64,000 nt of DNA, taken from NCBI GenBank assembly GCA_019359155.1, contig JAHHHV010000079.1, positions 39,577 to 103,576 on the forward strand. Reading direction: 5' to 3'. A program made the position numbers and the translations under genes. The DNA comes from Pegethrix bostrychoides GSE-TBD4-15B (GTDB lineage Bacteria > Cyanobacteriota > Cyanobacteriia > Elainellales > Elainellaceae). Below are positions 1 through 8,761 of the stretch, piece by piece. Below the pieces are notes generated by a model. It worked only from the letters and a program-made list of their open reading frames with translations, ran no database searches and had not been told where the DNA came from. Numbering within the stretch: position 1 is the stretch's first letter; each line of letters begins with the position of its first letter.

Positions 1-148
1 GAATTGTTGGATCATTAACGCTAGCATCGGCAGTGCTGGGATTGAGCATCACAAAAGTGATCAGCGGCGCAGCAGGCTGCCAAATCCGCCAGAGTCGGTA
101 GCGGTAGGCTGCTGTTGGATCAAAACAGGCTCCGGTTTCCACGGGCAT
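1..148 (-). CDS. DUF1643 domain protein, 5' part only (runs off the window start)
   Basis: The reverse strand reads ATG from position 148 and stays open to the window edge, giving 49 codons. The peptide has the DUF1643 signature: a YRYRLWRIW stretch, then FVMLNPSTADA and a NDPTI motif. The family's biochemical function is not established. Only the N-terminal third or so is present. The gene is divergent from vipp1, leaving about 226 bp between the two starts. Recognition rests on motif memory, not a search. Confidence 0.72.
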   Translation of the reverse strand, partial: MPVETGACFDPTAAYRYRLWRIWQPAAPLITFVMLNPSTADASVNDPTI

Positions 149-374
149 TGCTGAAGGGTTACCAAGAGTTTTAAGAAGGCACTCTCTGAGTATGCTATGA
201 CAGGAGAAGGCTGGAGAGCAGCCTTGTTTGGCCGGACAATTCTGCGATAGATTCGGTAGGCTAGAGAGTAAAGATTTCTGGATTGACTTACGCCCGACTT
301 TCGATAGCTGTTTCCGTAGCTAGATTTCTAGCGCTAGCCGCTGACCTCGTACACCCGAAAGGAAAATTAGAGTC

Positions 375-1142
375 ATGGGACTATTTGACCGTGTGAGCCG
401 CTTGGTTCGAGCCAATATCAATGATGCTGTGAGCAAGGCTGAAGATCCAGAGAAAATTCTGGAGCAGGCCATCATCGATATGCAGGAAGATTTGGTGCAG
501 CTGCGTCAGGCTGTCGCTACCGCTATCGCCAGCCAAAAGCGCACCCAGCAGCAGTACCAGCAAGCCCAAACCGAGGCCGATAACTGGCAGCGTCGGGCAC
601 AGCTAGCCTTGCAAAAAGGAGACGAGAATCTAGCTCGCGAAGCGCTCAGCCGCAAAAAAGTTCAGTCTGAGAGCGCCACGGCCATGAAGACCCAGCTCGA
701 CCAGCAGTCGGGCACGGTGGATACGCTGAAGCGTAACCTGATTGCCCTCGAAGGCAAAATCTCGGAAGCCAAGACCAAGAAAGACATGCTCAAGGCCAGA
801 GCCGGAGCGGCCAAAGCTAACGAGCAGCTGCAAAAAGCTGTCGGCAATATGGGCACCGGCAGCGCCATGAGCGCCTTTGAGCGGATGGAAGAAAAGGTGC
901 TGCAAATGGAGGCCAAGTCACAGGCGGCAGCTGAGCTAGCGGGAGCCGACCTGGAAAGCCAGTTTTCGATGCTGGAATCGGGCAGCAACGTGGATGACGA
1001 GCTAGCAGCCATGAAGGCTCAGCTGCTCGGTGGATCTGCTCCCGCTCAGGCTCAGCTACCCAGCAACCAAACCGCAGCCCCCCAGGATGCTGCAGTCGAT
1101 GCGGAGTTAGAAGCCCTGAAAACACAGCTCGATCAGCTTTAG
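375..1142 (+). CDS. vipp1: Vipp1/IM30, PspA-family membrane-remodelling protein
   Basis: This 255-residue protein belongs to the PspA/IM30 (ESCRT-III-like) family, which forms rings and rods on thylakoid and plasma membranes and supports thylakoid biogenesis and stress repair. It begins MGLFDRVSRLVRANINDAV, the amphipathic helix alpha-0, followed by the long coiled-coil hairpin. After residue about 220 an Ala/Gln-rich linker leads to a short C-terminal helix (VDAELEALKTQL). That helix is the extension separating Vipp1 from bacterial PspA. A purine-rich AAAGGA lies upstream of the ATG, and a strong terminator follows, so it is probably monocistronic. Confidence 0.95.
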   Translation: MGLFDRVSRLVRANINDAVSKAEDPEKILEQAIIDMQEDLVQLRQAVATAIASQKRTQQQYQQAQTEADNWQRRAQLALQKGDENLAREALSRKKVQSESATAMKTQLDQQSGTVDTLKRNLIALEGKISEAKTKKDMLKARAGAAKANEQLQKAVGNMGTGSAMSAFERMEEKVLQMEAKSQAAAELAGADLESQFSMLESGSNVDDELAAMKAQLLGGSAPAQAQLPSNQTAAPQDAAVDAELEALKTQLDQL

Positions 1143-1200
1143 GGCAGCTTCAAATGTTCAGCCAGGATTTTTACTAGGGTTTACTAAAGGGTTTTTAACT

Positions 1201-1232
1201 AAACGGTGAGGAGCCTATCCTCACCGTTTTTT
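1201..1232 (+). terminator. Rho-independent terminator after vipp1
   Basis: A perfect 12-bp stem (1201-1212 with 1218-1229) has a GCCTA loop and runs into six T residues (1227-1232). It lies about 60 bp after the vipp1 stop and isolates vipp1 from the ABC transporter genes. Confidence 0.93.
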
Positions 1233-1373
1233 GGGCTAACTGCTCACTAGTCACTCTTTGCCCAGAATCATTTCTGTATCCTGAGACTTATGCTGGCGGT
1301 TTGGCCAGAGTAGTCTCTTGTGACTAAAATTTGGCAACGTCCAAACTGATCTTTTCTTTCAAGTAATTTTTCT

Positions 1374-2168
1374 ATGAAACGACTTCGCTTTTGGCTCACG
1401 GCCTGTTTGACGGCTCTTCTAGCGATTGGCACGGTGACAGCCTGCAATTCAGGCGGCGGTGCAGGCAGCAGCAATACGCTGACAATGGCGACCTCAGCCG
1501 ACTATCCGCCCTATGAATATGTAGATTCCAGCAGCGGCAGTCAGGAAATTATTGGGTTTGATGTCGATATTGCCAAGCACATTACCGAGAAGCTGGGATA
1601 TGAGCTGAAAATTGACAACGTAGATTTCAACGGCCTGATTCCGGCGCTGCAATCCAAGCGAGCTGACTTTGTGATGGCGGGCATGACTCCCACCGCCGAG
1701 CGCAAGCAAAACGTCGATTTCTCAACCATTTATTACGATGCCAAAAACACAATCGTCGCCAAAAAAGGCAGCAGCCTGACCACAGCTGAAAGCCTGAACG
1801 GTAAGGCAGTCGGCGTGCAGCTTGGCTCAATCCAGGAAACTGCCGCCAAAGATATCAAAGGCATTCAGGCTAAGCCGCTGAACCGGATTAGCGAGATGGT
1901 GCAGGAGCTGAAGGCTGGTCGCGTTGAGGCGCTGATCATGGAAGATACGGTGGCCAAGGGCTTCATTGCCTCAAACCCTGATCTAGAGTTCAACACGATT
2001 CCCAATACGGGCGAATCTGGCTCGGCTGTGGCCTTCCCCAAAGGCTCGGAGCTGGTCGCCAAGTTTGACCCGATTCTGGCCGAGATGAAATCCAGCGGCA
2101 AAATGGAAGAGCTGGTGACGAAGTGGTTTGGAGCCGATGCGCCCGCGCCCGCCAAGTCGCCAAGCTAA
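1374..2168 (+). CDS. Polar amino-acid ABC transporter, substrate-binding lipoprotein
   Basis: This 264-residue protein is a family-3 solute-binding protein (SBP_bac_3). It captures a polar amino acid in the periplasm and hands it to the downstream permease. The N-terminus has a lipoprotein signal: a positive start, a hydrophobic stretch and the lipobox-like GTVTAC, with Cys near residue 24 as the likely lipidated residue. The mature part shows the family motifs DYPPYEY, GFDVDIAK and MTPTAER, the last carrying the Arg that usually binds the substrate alpha-carboxylate. Permease and ATPase genes follow on the same strand. The exact substrate (Gln, Glu, Arg or other) cannot be read from the sequence. 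Confidence 0.92.
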   Translation: MKRLRFWLTACLTALLAIGTVTACNSGGGAGSSNTLTMATSADYPPYEYVDSSSGSQEIIGFDVDIAKHITEKLGYELKIDNVDFNGLIPALQSKRADFVMAGMTPTAERKQNVDFSTIYYDAKNTIVAKKGSSLTTAESLNGKAVGVQLGSIQETAAKDIKGIQAKPLNRISEMVQELKAGRVEALIMEDTVAKGFIASNPDLEFNTIPNTGESGSAVAFPKGSELVAKFDPILAEMKSSGKMEELVTKWFGADAPAPAKSPS

Positions 2169-2223
2169 TCACCCGGCTAAGCTTTTAGCCAGAGCAGCAC
2201 CAGAGCAATAACAGCATAACGAG

Positions 2224-2254
2224 ACAGTAGCCTGCTGCATGGGCTACTGTTTTT
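2224..2254 (+). terminator. Intercistronic hairpin/terminator between binding protein and permease
   Basis: A 9-bp stem, ACAGTAGCC (2224-2232) with GGCTACTGT (2242-2250), is followed by a T run to 2254. It lies between the binding-protein gene and the permease gene. It probably acts as a partial terminator or 3' mRNA stabiliser, giving more binding protein than membrane components. Confidence 0.8.
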
Positions 2255-2317
2255 AATTTCTTTTGGCAGTAAACTCACGGTGATTTTGTAGTAATAACAG
2301 CAATAAATGCTTCAGGC

Positions 2318-3016
2318 ATGTTGAGATTTACGTCTGCTCTTCTGGCTCAAACGGGGCTAGCTCTAGACTTTTCCAAAATTGTCCCCAGCATTCCGTTTAT
2401 TTTGCAGGGCATCGGCGTGACGCTGGCCTTCACGCTGGTTTCAGCGCTGATTGGCTTTAGCTGGGGCACGATTCTCTCGATTTTTAAGATCTCGAATATC
2501 AAGCCGCTGAAATGGTTCGCCGATTTTTATACCTCAATTTTTCGCGGCACGCCCTTGATTTTGCAGCTCGCCATTATCTACTACGCTACGCCGCAGCTCC
2601 TGGGCTACCCGATTCCGGGCTTTCAGGCAGGCGTGATTGCCTTTGCGCTCAACTCAGCCGCCTATAGCTCGGAGACAATTCGGGGCGGGATTTTGGCGGT
2701 GGACAAAGGCCAGCGCGAGGCCGCGATGACGCTAGGGGTTTCCTACCCACTGTTTATGTGGGACATTATCCTGCCGCAGGCGTTCAAAAATATTTTGCCG
2801 GCATTGGTGAATGAAAGCATCGCGCTGCTGAAAGACTCGGCGCTGGTTTCGACGATTGGGGCGCAGGACTTGATGCGGCGGGCAGATATTGTCAGAGCCG
2901 AGAAGTTTATTTACTTTGAGCCTTATATTTTTGTGGGCTTGATCTATTACGTGATGATTACTGGCTTTACGCTGGTGGCCAGAAGACTTGAGTTAAGGAT
3001 GCGAAAAAGTGATTAG
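2318..3016 (+). CDS. Polar amino-acid ABC transporter, permease
   Basis: This 232-residue membrane protein is a HisMQ/GlnP-type permease. It forms the translocation pore with the neighbouring ATPase. About five hydrophobic segments are visible, starting around residues 25-50. The family sequence [10 protein letters not shown] and the EAA-loop-like [26 protein letters not shown] near residues 130-155 contact the ATPase. Its last codons overlap the ATPase start, so the two are probably translationally coupled. It follows the binding-protein gene after an intercistronic hairpin. Confidence 0.93.
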   Translation: MLRFTSALLAQTGLALDFSKIVPSIPFILQGIGVTLAFTLVSALIGFSWGTILSIFKISNIKPLKWFADFYTSIFRGTPLILQLAIIYYATPQLLGYPIPGFQAGVIAFALNSAAYSSETIRGGILAVDKGQREAAMTLGVSYPLFMWDIILPQAFKNILPALVNESIALLKDSALVSTIGAQDLMRRADIVRAEKFIYFEPYIFVGLIYYVMITGFTLVARRLELRMRKSD

Positions 3017-3731
3017 AACCGAGTTTCTCTGCAAATCGTTTGGCAAGCTAGATGTCCTCAAAGATATCTCTACCAACATTGAGAAGGGTGAGGTAGTTGC
3101 GATTATTGGCCCGTCGGGCAGCGGCAAATCTACCTTTCTGCGCTGCCTGAATCTACTAGAAGTGCCGACGCGTGGTCGGGTGTATATCGACAATGTTGAT
3201 ATCACGCAGCCACAGATTGACATCAAAAAAGTGCGGCAAAACATGGGAATGGTGTTTCAGCACTTCAACCTGTTTCCGCACAAGACCGTTTTGCAAAACG
3301 TCACCTATGGCCCGTGCAAAGTCAAGCAGATATCCAAACCGGAAGCTGAAAAGCTAGGGCTGGATCTGTTGACGAAAGTGGGGCTAGCTGAAAAAGCCAA
3401 CGTCTACCCATCTCGACTCTCAGGCGGCCAAAAGCAGCGGGTGGCGATTGCGCGGGCGCTGGCAATGCAGCCGGAAGTCATGCTGTTTGATGAACCCACC
3501 TCGGCACTCGACCCAGAAATGGTCAAAGAGGTGCTAGACGTGATGAAAGGACTGGTAGAGAGCGGCATGACGATGGCCATTGTCACTCACGAAATGGGCT
3601 TTGCCCGTGAGGTGGCTGACCGGATTCTGTTTCTCGAAACCGGACGGCTCGTTGAAGACGCACCGCCCGACGTATTTTTTACGCAGCCCAAGAGCGAGCG
3701 CGCCTGTCAGTTTCTGGAAAAGGTGCTTTAG
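3009..3731 (+). CDS. Polar amino-acid ABC transporter, ATP-binding protein
   Basis: This 240-residue protein is a GlnQ/HisP-type ABC ATPase that powers uptake. It has Walker [10 protein letters not shown], a Q-loop in [11 protein letters not shown], signature [15 protein letters not shown], Walker [15 protein letters not shown] and the switch His in VTHEMGFA. The length is standard. The start is GTG at 3009, inside the last codons of the permease gene (8-nt overlap), which suits coupled translation. The stop overlaps by 4 bp the stop of the convergent peptidoglycan-binding gene. Confidence 0.95.
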   Translation: MIRTEFLCKSFGKLDVLKDISTNIEKGEVVAIIGPSGSGKSTFLRCLNLLEVPTRGRVYIDNVDITQPQIDIKKVRQNMGMVFQHFNLFPHKTVLQNVTYGPCKVKQISKPEAEKLGLDLLTKVGLAEKANVYPSRLSGGQKQRVAIARALAMQPEVMLFDEPTSALDPEMVKEVLDVMKGLVESGMTMAIVTHEMGFAREVADRILFLETGRLVEDAPPDVFFTQPKSERACQFLEKVL

Positions 3732-4870
3732 TTGCCAAAATCTGCACCGCTCAGGCCATAAGACTGCTGCGCCTGGTTGATGGCGTTCTGCGTGGCAAAG
3801 TCGTACTCGCCAGTTATTTCTGCTGGCTCAAAGCCATTAAGTTGCAGTCGCCTTTGCAGTTCAATGACGCTAAAGCGACCGCCTTCGCCGGGAAGGCTGG
3901 GTGACTGGTAGGACGGCTGAACGGAGGGTTGCGTCGGCGTCATGGCGGCTTCTGGAATTGCGGGAGGCAAGGCTGGAACCTGCACGGCAGCCGCAGGCAG
4001 CGCCATCGGGGCAGGGACAACAGCGGGCGCAACGGCTGTCTGCGGGATGGCGGCAGGGGCAACGACTGGGCTAGCTGCGGGGATTGCGGCGCTGGCGAGG
4101 GCTGATTCGACCTGCGGTCCTGCAATGCCGTCTGCAGTCAGACCCTGCGACTGCTGAAAGGCTGTCAGCGCCACCTCTGTCTGCTCCCCAAAGCTGCCGC
4201 TAATTGGGCCGTCATAGTAGCCCAGCGCCTGCAAGCGACTCTGCAAATCGCTGACCTCAGAGCCAGTATCCCCCAATTGCAGCAGACCGTCCGCTGGGGT
4301 GGCCGCCGGGGTCGCTGAGGTGTAGGTCGTTTCGGTGGTTTCACCAGCAGATTGGGCAGGAGCCTGATAGAGCGCTGATTCTGTAGCGCTGCCGACAATG
4401 CCATCTACCGCCAAGCCTCGATCGCGCTGAAAGCGCATGATGGCTGCTTGGGTCGCATCATCAAAAACGCCGTTGACTGCGCCGTTGTAGTAGCCCAACT
4501 GCACCAACTGCTGCTGCAAGGCAGAGACCTCACCGCCCGTAGAGGCTGCACCGCCTGGATCTGCCGCTCTAGCTTCCCCATTCAGCGCTGCCTGGGTTTC
4601 TGCTCCGACAATGCCATCTGCCGCCAGACCGTTGGCCTGCTGGAACTGCAAGACAGCGGCTTGCGTCGCCGTATCGAAATTGCCTGTCACCCCAGCTCTG
4701 TAGTAGCCGAGTCTGGCCAGATTCTCCTGAAGTTCAGCGACAGAACCGCCCTGGTCGCTAGGTTGAATCAGATCAGAGGGATAGGATTGAGCCTGAGCGG
4801 CAAGAGGCTGGCCAAGCGCTAGCGTCGCGGCCAGCAGTCCTAGCAGTGATGATTTGGAAGTTTGGGTCAT
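3728..4870 (-). CDS. Secreted peptidoglycan-binding-repeat protein
   Basis: This 380-residue protein has a Sec signal peptide (hydrophobic segment then AQAQ, cleavage near residue 28). Three clear PG_binding_1 repeats follow, each with an LGYY...G..G.F...T..A...FQ...GL..DGI.G pattern, at about residues 45-92, 115-162 and 195-245. A Pro/Ala-rich linker leads to a fourth, diverged repeat at the C-terminus. No catalytic domain is visible. It probably anchors to murein in the periplasm or wall. Its 3' end overlaps the convergent ABC ATPase gene by 4 bp. The terminal repeat looks shortened compared with the others. Confidence 0.88.
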   Translation of the reverse strand: MTQTSKSSLLGLLAATLALGQPLAAQAQSYPSDLIQPSDQGGSVAELQENLARLGYYRAGVTGNFDTATQAAVLQFQQANGLAADGIVGAETQAALNGEARAADPGGAASTGGEVSALQQQLVQLGYYNGAVNGVFDDATQAAIMRFQRDRGLAVDGIVGSATESALYQAPAQSAGETTETTYTSATPAATPADGLLQLGDTGSEVSDLQSRLQALGYYDGPISGSFGEQTEVALTAFQQSQGLTADGIAGPQVESALASAAIPAASPVVAPAAIPQTAVAPAVVPAPMALPAAAVQVPALPPAIPEAAMTPTQPSVQPSYQSPSLPGEGGRFSVIELQRRLQLNGFEPAEITGEYDFATQNAINQAQQSYGLSGADFGN

Positions 4871-4938
4871 AGTGCTTCGTGGGGATAGTCAACCTACTGC
4901 GTCTAGAGTTTAAAAAGCATCTTAAGTTCTGGATCTAA

Positions 4939-5075
4939 GAAGCTGTTTGTAAAAGAGTATGAAGAACCTTGCAACCCTTGCAGGACAGGCTCTTCGAATA
5001 TTTAGTTCAATTGTTCTAAAAACACCGGAAAGCCTTGCATGACTAAGGGATACACATTCTTTTACAAACAGCTTC
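4939..5075. mobile_element. 137-bp MITE-like element with perfect terminal inverted repeats
   Basis: The ends are inverted repeats of 18 bp (4939-4956 and 5058-5075) beginning GAAGCTGTTTGTAAAAGA. They are flanked by a direct TAA at 4936-4938 and 5076-5078, consistent with a 3-bp target-site duplication. There is no ORF inside. TNA duplications and GC-starting termini are known for IS5-family (IS1031-type) elements, so this is best read as a non-autonomous IS5-like MITE. It lies in the intergenic gap upstream of the peptidoglycan-binding gene and could affect that promoter. Family assignment is inference. Confidence 0.75.
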
Positions 5076-5171
5076 TAAAGCGGCCTCGAATAGTGAGGAA
5101 TTTTAGAACAGTTTTCAAAAAATGAACGATTTATTTTTGAGCCAGCTTGATGCAAATTCAAGATTCGCATC

Positions 5172-5203
5172 AAAAAACCAGCCCGTTGAAGCTGGGCTGG
5201 TTT
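5172..5203 (-). terminator. Rho-independent terminator of the 56-aa sORF
   Basis: A perfect 10-bp stem (5175-5184 with 5194-5203) has a 9-nt loop. Read on the minus strand it is followed by a run of T (complement of the A run at 5172-5177). It lies about 30 bp after the stop of the small ORF at 5230-5400, which supports that ORF being a transcribed unit. Confidence 0.85.
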
Positions 5204-5229
5204 GAAAGCGGGTACATAACTCTTGCCAA

Positions 5230-5400
5230 TTACCAGAAATGGTCAATCACTAGCGCTAATGAAATGGCTAGACCGGTAATGCCCAAGGCAATCAGCGGGT
5301 TTTGCCCCTGCGTGACCGCAAAATAAGCCGGAATTCCAGCTCCCATGCCCGCCGTTACCGAAGCCGCCAGCCAGTCTTTCTTCGTATTCTTGTTATACAT
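5230..5400 (-). CDS. Small membrane protein, 56 aa (hypothetical)
   Basis: An ATG at 5400 opens a 56-residue ORF beginning MYNKNTKKDW and ending in VIDHFW. After a charged Lys-rich start come two hydrophobic stretches (about residues 11-29 and 36-52) separated by TQGQNP, which suggests a small hairpin membrane protein. A perfect terminator follows about 30 bp downstream. I do not recognise a family. The ribosome-binding site is weak (AAGAATTT). Coding status is supported by the terminator, a sensible membrane topology and the otherwise empty gap. Confidence 0.68.
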   Translation of the reverse strand: MYNKNTKKDWLAASVTAGMGAGIPAYFAVTQGQNPLIALGITGLAISLALVIDHFW

Positions 5401-5572
5401 GCTAAATTCTTAAAGCTAATTGAGCAGGCTCGAAAAATCCTTCTCATTAACTTATCACCGAAGCCCAGTCGTCTGGATTTGCAGCCCTCATCTTGTAACC
5501 AAGCGTTAGGTTTGCTTAAATTTCTTAATCAACTGCATCTTAACCCTAGCTTTGGCGCTCGGTTCATAGATC

Positions 5573-6052
5573 TCAGTTCGCGCGAGCTGTGTTGCCAGAT
5601 TTGACCCAGCCCTGCGCGCCGTTTGCCACCTGCACCTTCTGCCAGCTACCGTCCGGGCTATCTTCCAAAACCGTGACAATCTGGTTATATTCAATGCCGC
5701 CAATCGTGGCCGCATCGATATTCGGTTCTTGGCGCAGTCTCAGACCAATCGGCTGAGTGACGCGAGCGGCATAGCCCACCGGACTGGGCGAGGGGCTAGG
5801 ACTAGGGCTAGCGGCTACGGTCGGTTCTGGGCTAGCCAGACTAGGATCAGGACTAGCTGCCGGACTGGCATCTGGATTAGCCGCCTGCGCCGCCGGACTG
5901 GGAGACGGATCGTTGGTAAAGCTGGGGCGTGGGGGCGGCGTGGCTAGACGGGTGAGCATGTAGCGGGTCAAGCCAGCCCCGGCGAGAAACAGCAGGGCAA
6001 TTGCCAAAATGAAGCCCAGCACGAACTGGGATATCTTAGACATCGTCGCCAT
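5573..6052 (-). CDS. Membrane-anchored bacterial SH3 domain protein
   Basis: This 159-residue protein has one N-terminal membrane segment (about residues 8-30). A Pro/Ser/Ala-rich extracytoplasmic linker (about 35-90) follows, with SPSPSPSPSP and repeated ASP motifs. The C-terminus is an SH3_3-type domain (about 92-155) with LRLRQEPNIDAATIGGI and the final GWVKSG. Such domains usually bind peptidoglycan or wall peptides. A second in-frame ATG at 6043 could be the start. It lies about 75 bp downstream of ycf46 on the same strand and may share its transcript. Confidence 0.82.
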   Translation of the reverse strand: MATMSKISQFVLGFILAIALLFLAGAGLTRYMLTRLATPPPRPSFTNDPSPSPAAQAANPDASPAASPDPSLASPEPTVAASPSPSPSPSPVGYAARVTQPIGLRLRQEPNIDAATIGGIEYNQIVTVLEDSPDGSWQKVQVANGAQGWVKSGNTARAN

Positions 6053-6128
6053 AGAGCACTCGCAGGATCAAGGACTCCTCATTGTAGAGACTGCCGTAAG
6101 ATTTTGCTACCGGATAGCTACCAAACGG

Positions 6129-7622
6129 CTACCGAGGCTGAATGCCCTGACGTGAAGCCAGCCGCACCTTGCCCGCCGCCGCCCAGTCTTGCAGCAGCTG
6201 AATCTGATCCTGGGCTGTCCGCGCCAGAGGAATCAGCTGGCTGGCAGCCTCCAGAATATCTTGATTGGTAAAGTCGCGGTTCTGGCTAAAGCCGAGGTGC
6301 ATGGCCTCAATCAGCATCTGTTCAATTTCGGCTCCCGAAAAGTCGGGGGTTTCGTAGGCCAACCTGTCCAGGTCATAGCTCTGTAAGTTGTGAGGGCGCA
6401 GCCGCGACAGATGCACCGCAAAAATGGCGCGTCGCTCCTCTTGGCTCGGTAGCCCCACAAAGAAAATCTCGTCAAACCGCCCCCGCCGCAGCATCTCCGG
6501 CGGCAAGGTCTGGATATTGTTGGCCGTGGCCACGACAAACACGGGCGACTTTTTCTCGGCCAGCCAGGTGATAAAAGTGCCGAAGACGCGGCTGGTCGTG
6601 CCTGCATCGCCTCGGCCATCAAACCCAGTAAAGGCTTTGTCGATTTCGTCAATCCAGAGCACGCAGGGAGCCAGCGCCTCGGCTAGCTGGATCATCTGAC
6701 GCGTCCGGGATTCTGACTCGCCCACCAGCCCCGCAAACAGCCGCCCCACGTCCAGCCTCAGCAGTGGCAGATGCCAGTGGTGGGCAATTGCTTTGGCGCT
6801 CAATGATTTTCCCGTGCCCTGAATTCCCACCAGCAGCAGCCCGCGCGGATGCGGTAAGCCATACTGTCGCGCCCGCTCCGAAAACGCGCCGCCCCGTCGC
6901 AGCAGCCAGTCTTTGAGATTGTCCAGCCCGCCAATGTCCGAGATCCGCTCGGTGGCGGGATAGAAGTCGAGGATTTGGGTTTGGCGAATGGTTTGCCGCT
7001 TTTCTTCCAGGATCAGCTCTAGGTCTTCGGCCTGCAATGCGCCATGCGTGACGATACCTTTGGCCAGCACTCGCCGGATTCGCTCCATCGACAGCCCCTG
7101 ACAGCAACGCACTAGCTCGTCCATCAGCTTCGGATCGGTAGATTGCCCGGTGCTAGCCAGAAGCTTTTCTAGCTCGGCCTGGATTTCGGTGAGGCTGGGC
7201 AGCGGAAACTCCAGCACCGTCAGCGCCTCGCTCAAATCTTCTGGAATGGTAAGCTGCGGCGAGATCAGCACAATATTTTTGGGCTGCGATTTCAGCAGGC
7301 GCGCCAGGTTACGCAGCTTGCGGGCAATCGCCACATCCTCTAAAAATCGGTGGTAGTCGCGCAGCACAAACACCGCAGGCACAGCGGCTGGCAGCTTTTC
7401 GACCAGCTCCAACGCCTGCAAAGGGTTACGGCGGCCAAAGCCTGCATCCGTGGGATTGCCCTGATAGCCCTCGACAAAATCCCAGATGTAGATGCCGCGA
7501 TTCCCTTGCCGCTTCGCCGACTGAGCAATCGCCGCCTCCACCCGCTCCTCTTCGCGCGTTGGCACATAGATGAGCGGGTAGCGGGCGCGCAGCAGCAGTT
7601 CAAATTCGTCGTTAAAACTCAT
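6129..7622 (-). CDS. ycf46: Ycf46-type AAA+ ATPase
   Basis: This 497-residue protein matches Ycf46, an AAA+ ATPase conserved in cyanobacteria and some plastids, whose role has been linked to inorganic carbon use. The start [20 protein letters not shown] is typical, so I chose ATG at 7622 over the upstream TTG at 7634. The N-terminal domain (about 1-225) is followed by an AAA core with Walker A GIQGTGKS (about residue 265), Walker [12 protein letters not shown], a sensor-1 ATANN and an arginine-finger-like RRGRFDE. It sits 57 bp after yceD on the same strand. Confidence 0.92.
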   Translation of the reverse strand: MSFNDEFELLLRARYPLIYVPTREEERVEAAIAQSAKRQGNRGIYIWDFVEGYQGNPTDAGFGRRNPLQALELVEKLPAAVPAVFVLRDYHRFLEDVAIARKLRNLARLLKSQPKNIVLISPQLTIPEDLSEALTVLEFPLPSLTEIQAELEKLLASTGQSTDPKLMDELVRCCQGLSMERIRRVLAKGIVTHGALQAEDLELILEEKRQTIRQTQILDFYPATERISDIGGLDNLKDWLLRRGGAFSERARQYGLPHPRGLLLVGIQGTGKSLSAKAIAHHWHLPLLRLDVGRLFAGLVGESESRTRQMIQLAEALAPCVLWIDEIDKAFTGFDGRGDAGTTSRVFGTFITWLAEKKSPVFVVATANNIQTLPPEMLRRGRFDEIFFVGLPSQEERRAIFAVHLSRLRPHNLQSYDLDRLAYETPDFSGAEIEQMLIEAMHLGFSQNRDFTNQDILEAASQLIPLARTAQDQIQLLQDWAAAGKVRLASRQGIQPR

Positions 7623-7679
7623 GGGTAAAAGCAAGACGATGTTTTCATCATCTCATCCTGAGCCTAAAAGCAGAGACCG

Positions 7680-8204
7680 CTAGTTTTGCAGATTCTCGCC
7701 CTGCAAGTTTTCACTGAGCAACTGCAAAGACTGTAAGGAAGCCCAGCGGTGGTCAATCTGAGTCGGCGGCTCAGCCTCAAAGGGAATGCCCTGGCAAGCT
7801 GGATCGCAGAGCTGTTTAGGCGGCAGCGCTAGACAAAACTGCTCGTACAGCCAGTCTAAGGGCCGAAAGTAGCCGTCTGGCTCTAGCGTTTCAACCAGAT
7901 CTTCTAGAGCGACCTCACGGTCTAGCAAATCAGCCAGCGGATCGTCCTCGGCGCGCTGGAGCCAAATGAACTCAGCCGCATCTACCCGCACCCGATGGTT
8001 GTACTGTTGCAGGCAGCGATCGCAGCTCAGCGTTACAATTGCCTCGGCATGGCCTTTGACATCCAGGTAAGTACCACAGTGCGTTACCAGCACTTCGCCC
8101 TGCACCGGAGTCAGCGTTTCCAGATGGGGTAAATGGTGCAGCACGGTCAGCTTCTCGGTCTGCTCTGGCGCTTTGGCCAACTGCGGAATATAAATAACTT
8201 CCAT
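7680..8204 (-). CDS. yceD: YceD/DUF177 family protein
   Basis: This 174-residue protein belongs to DUF177 (YceD), linked in other organisms to 23S rRNA accumulation and ribosome assembly. The central CDRCLQQY motif near residue 60 and a C-terminal cluster (CLALPPKQLCDPACQG) supply Cys residues that could bind a metal. An acidic middle section follows. It lies 32 bp after khpB on the same strand in the rpmH-rnpA-yidC locus, which supports a role tied to RNA or ribosome biogenesis. A single HIP1 palindrome (8016-8023) lies inside this gene. Confidence 0.87.
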   Translation of the reverse strand: MEVIYIPQLAKAPEQTEKLTVLHHLPHLETLTPVQGEVLVTHCGTYLDVKGHAEAIVTLSCDRCLQQYNHRVRVDAAEFIWLQRAEDDPLADLLDREVALEDLVETLEPDGYFRPLDWLYEQFCLALPPKQLCDPACQGIPFEAEPPTQIDHRWASLQSLQLLSENLQGENLQN

Positions 8205-8236
8205 AACTGCGCTCCTGCCTTTCTCCAGCCCTGACT

Positions 8237-8758
8237 CTACGGGGCTGTTTCCGTTTCGCCCATCAAACTCACCGCCAAACTCACCACCAAGCGTCGGTCA
8301 GGTTCCTTGCCGCGACTCTGGGTGGCCAAATCGCTGTAGGTGGCTTTTAAGTAGGTATGCACCTGCCGCCGCTCAGCTGCAGAGAGAGCCGCCATTTCGT
8401 ATTCGCCTCCCGTTTCGCGCACCTGGAGTACAGCAGCTTCTGCAAGGGCTTGCAACTCGGCCTGTCGCTGCATCCGGTAGCCTGCCAGCTCCACGGTGTA
8501 GGCCGTCTGTGCTCCTTCAGCTTTGCCAATATTCAGGATCGTGTTGGCCAGATACTGGATCGCGTCGAGACCGCTGCCGCCTGTGCCAATCAGCGCCTCA
8601 GTTTGAGCGGGGCTGAGAGCCGCTTGGTCAATCACTAGCCAGCAGCTGCCCTCGGCCTCAGTCTGGCTCTGGTCAACCTGCACGGCGGCGGGCAAGCAAG
8701 CGAGCCGCAACATCTCTTCTAGCCACTGCTGGCCTTGCTGAATCTGCTGTGCATCCAT
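8237..8758 (-). CDS. khpB: KhpB/Jag-type KH-R3H RNA-binding protein
   Basis: This 173-residue protein combines an N-terminal KH-like segment (IGTGGSGLDAIQYLANTIL, about residues 80-95) with a C-terminal R3H domain (AERRQVHTYL and the final PDRRLVVSL). It is the short Jag/KhpB form without the N-terminal Jag_N domain. KhpB proteins bind RNA, usually with KhpA. The gene starts 3 nt after the yidC stop, so the two are almost certainly co-transcribed, as in most bacteria. Confidence 0.9.
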   Translation of the reverse strand: MDAQQIQQGQQWLEEMLRLACLPAAVQVDQSQTEAEGSCWLVIDQAALSPAQTEALIGTGGSGLDAIQYLANTILNIGKAEGAQTAYTVELAGYRMQRQAELQALAEAAVLQVRETGGEYEMAALSAAERRQVHTYLKATYSDLATQSRGKEPDRRLVVSLAVSLMGETETAP

Positions 8759-8761
8759 GGG

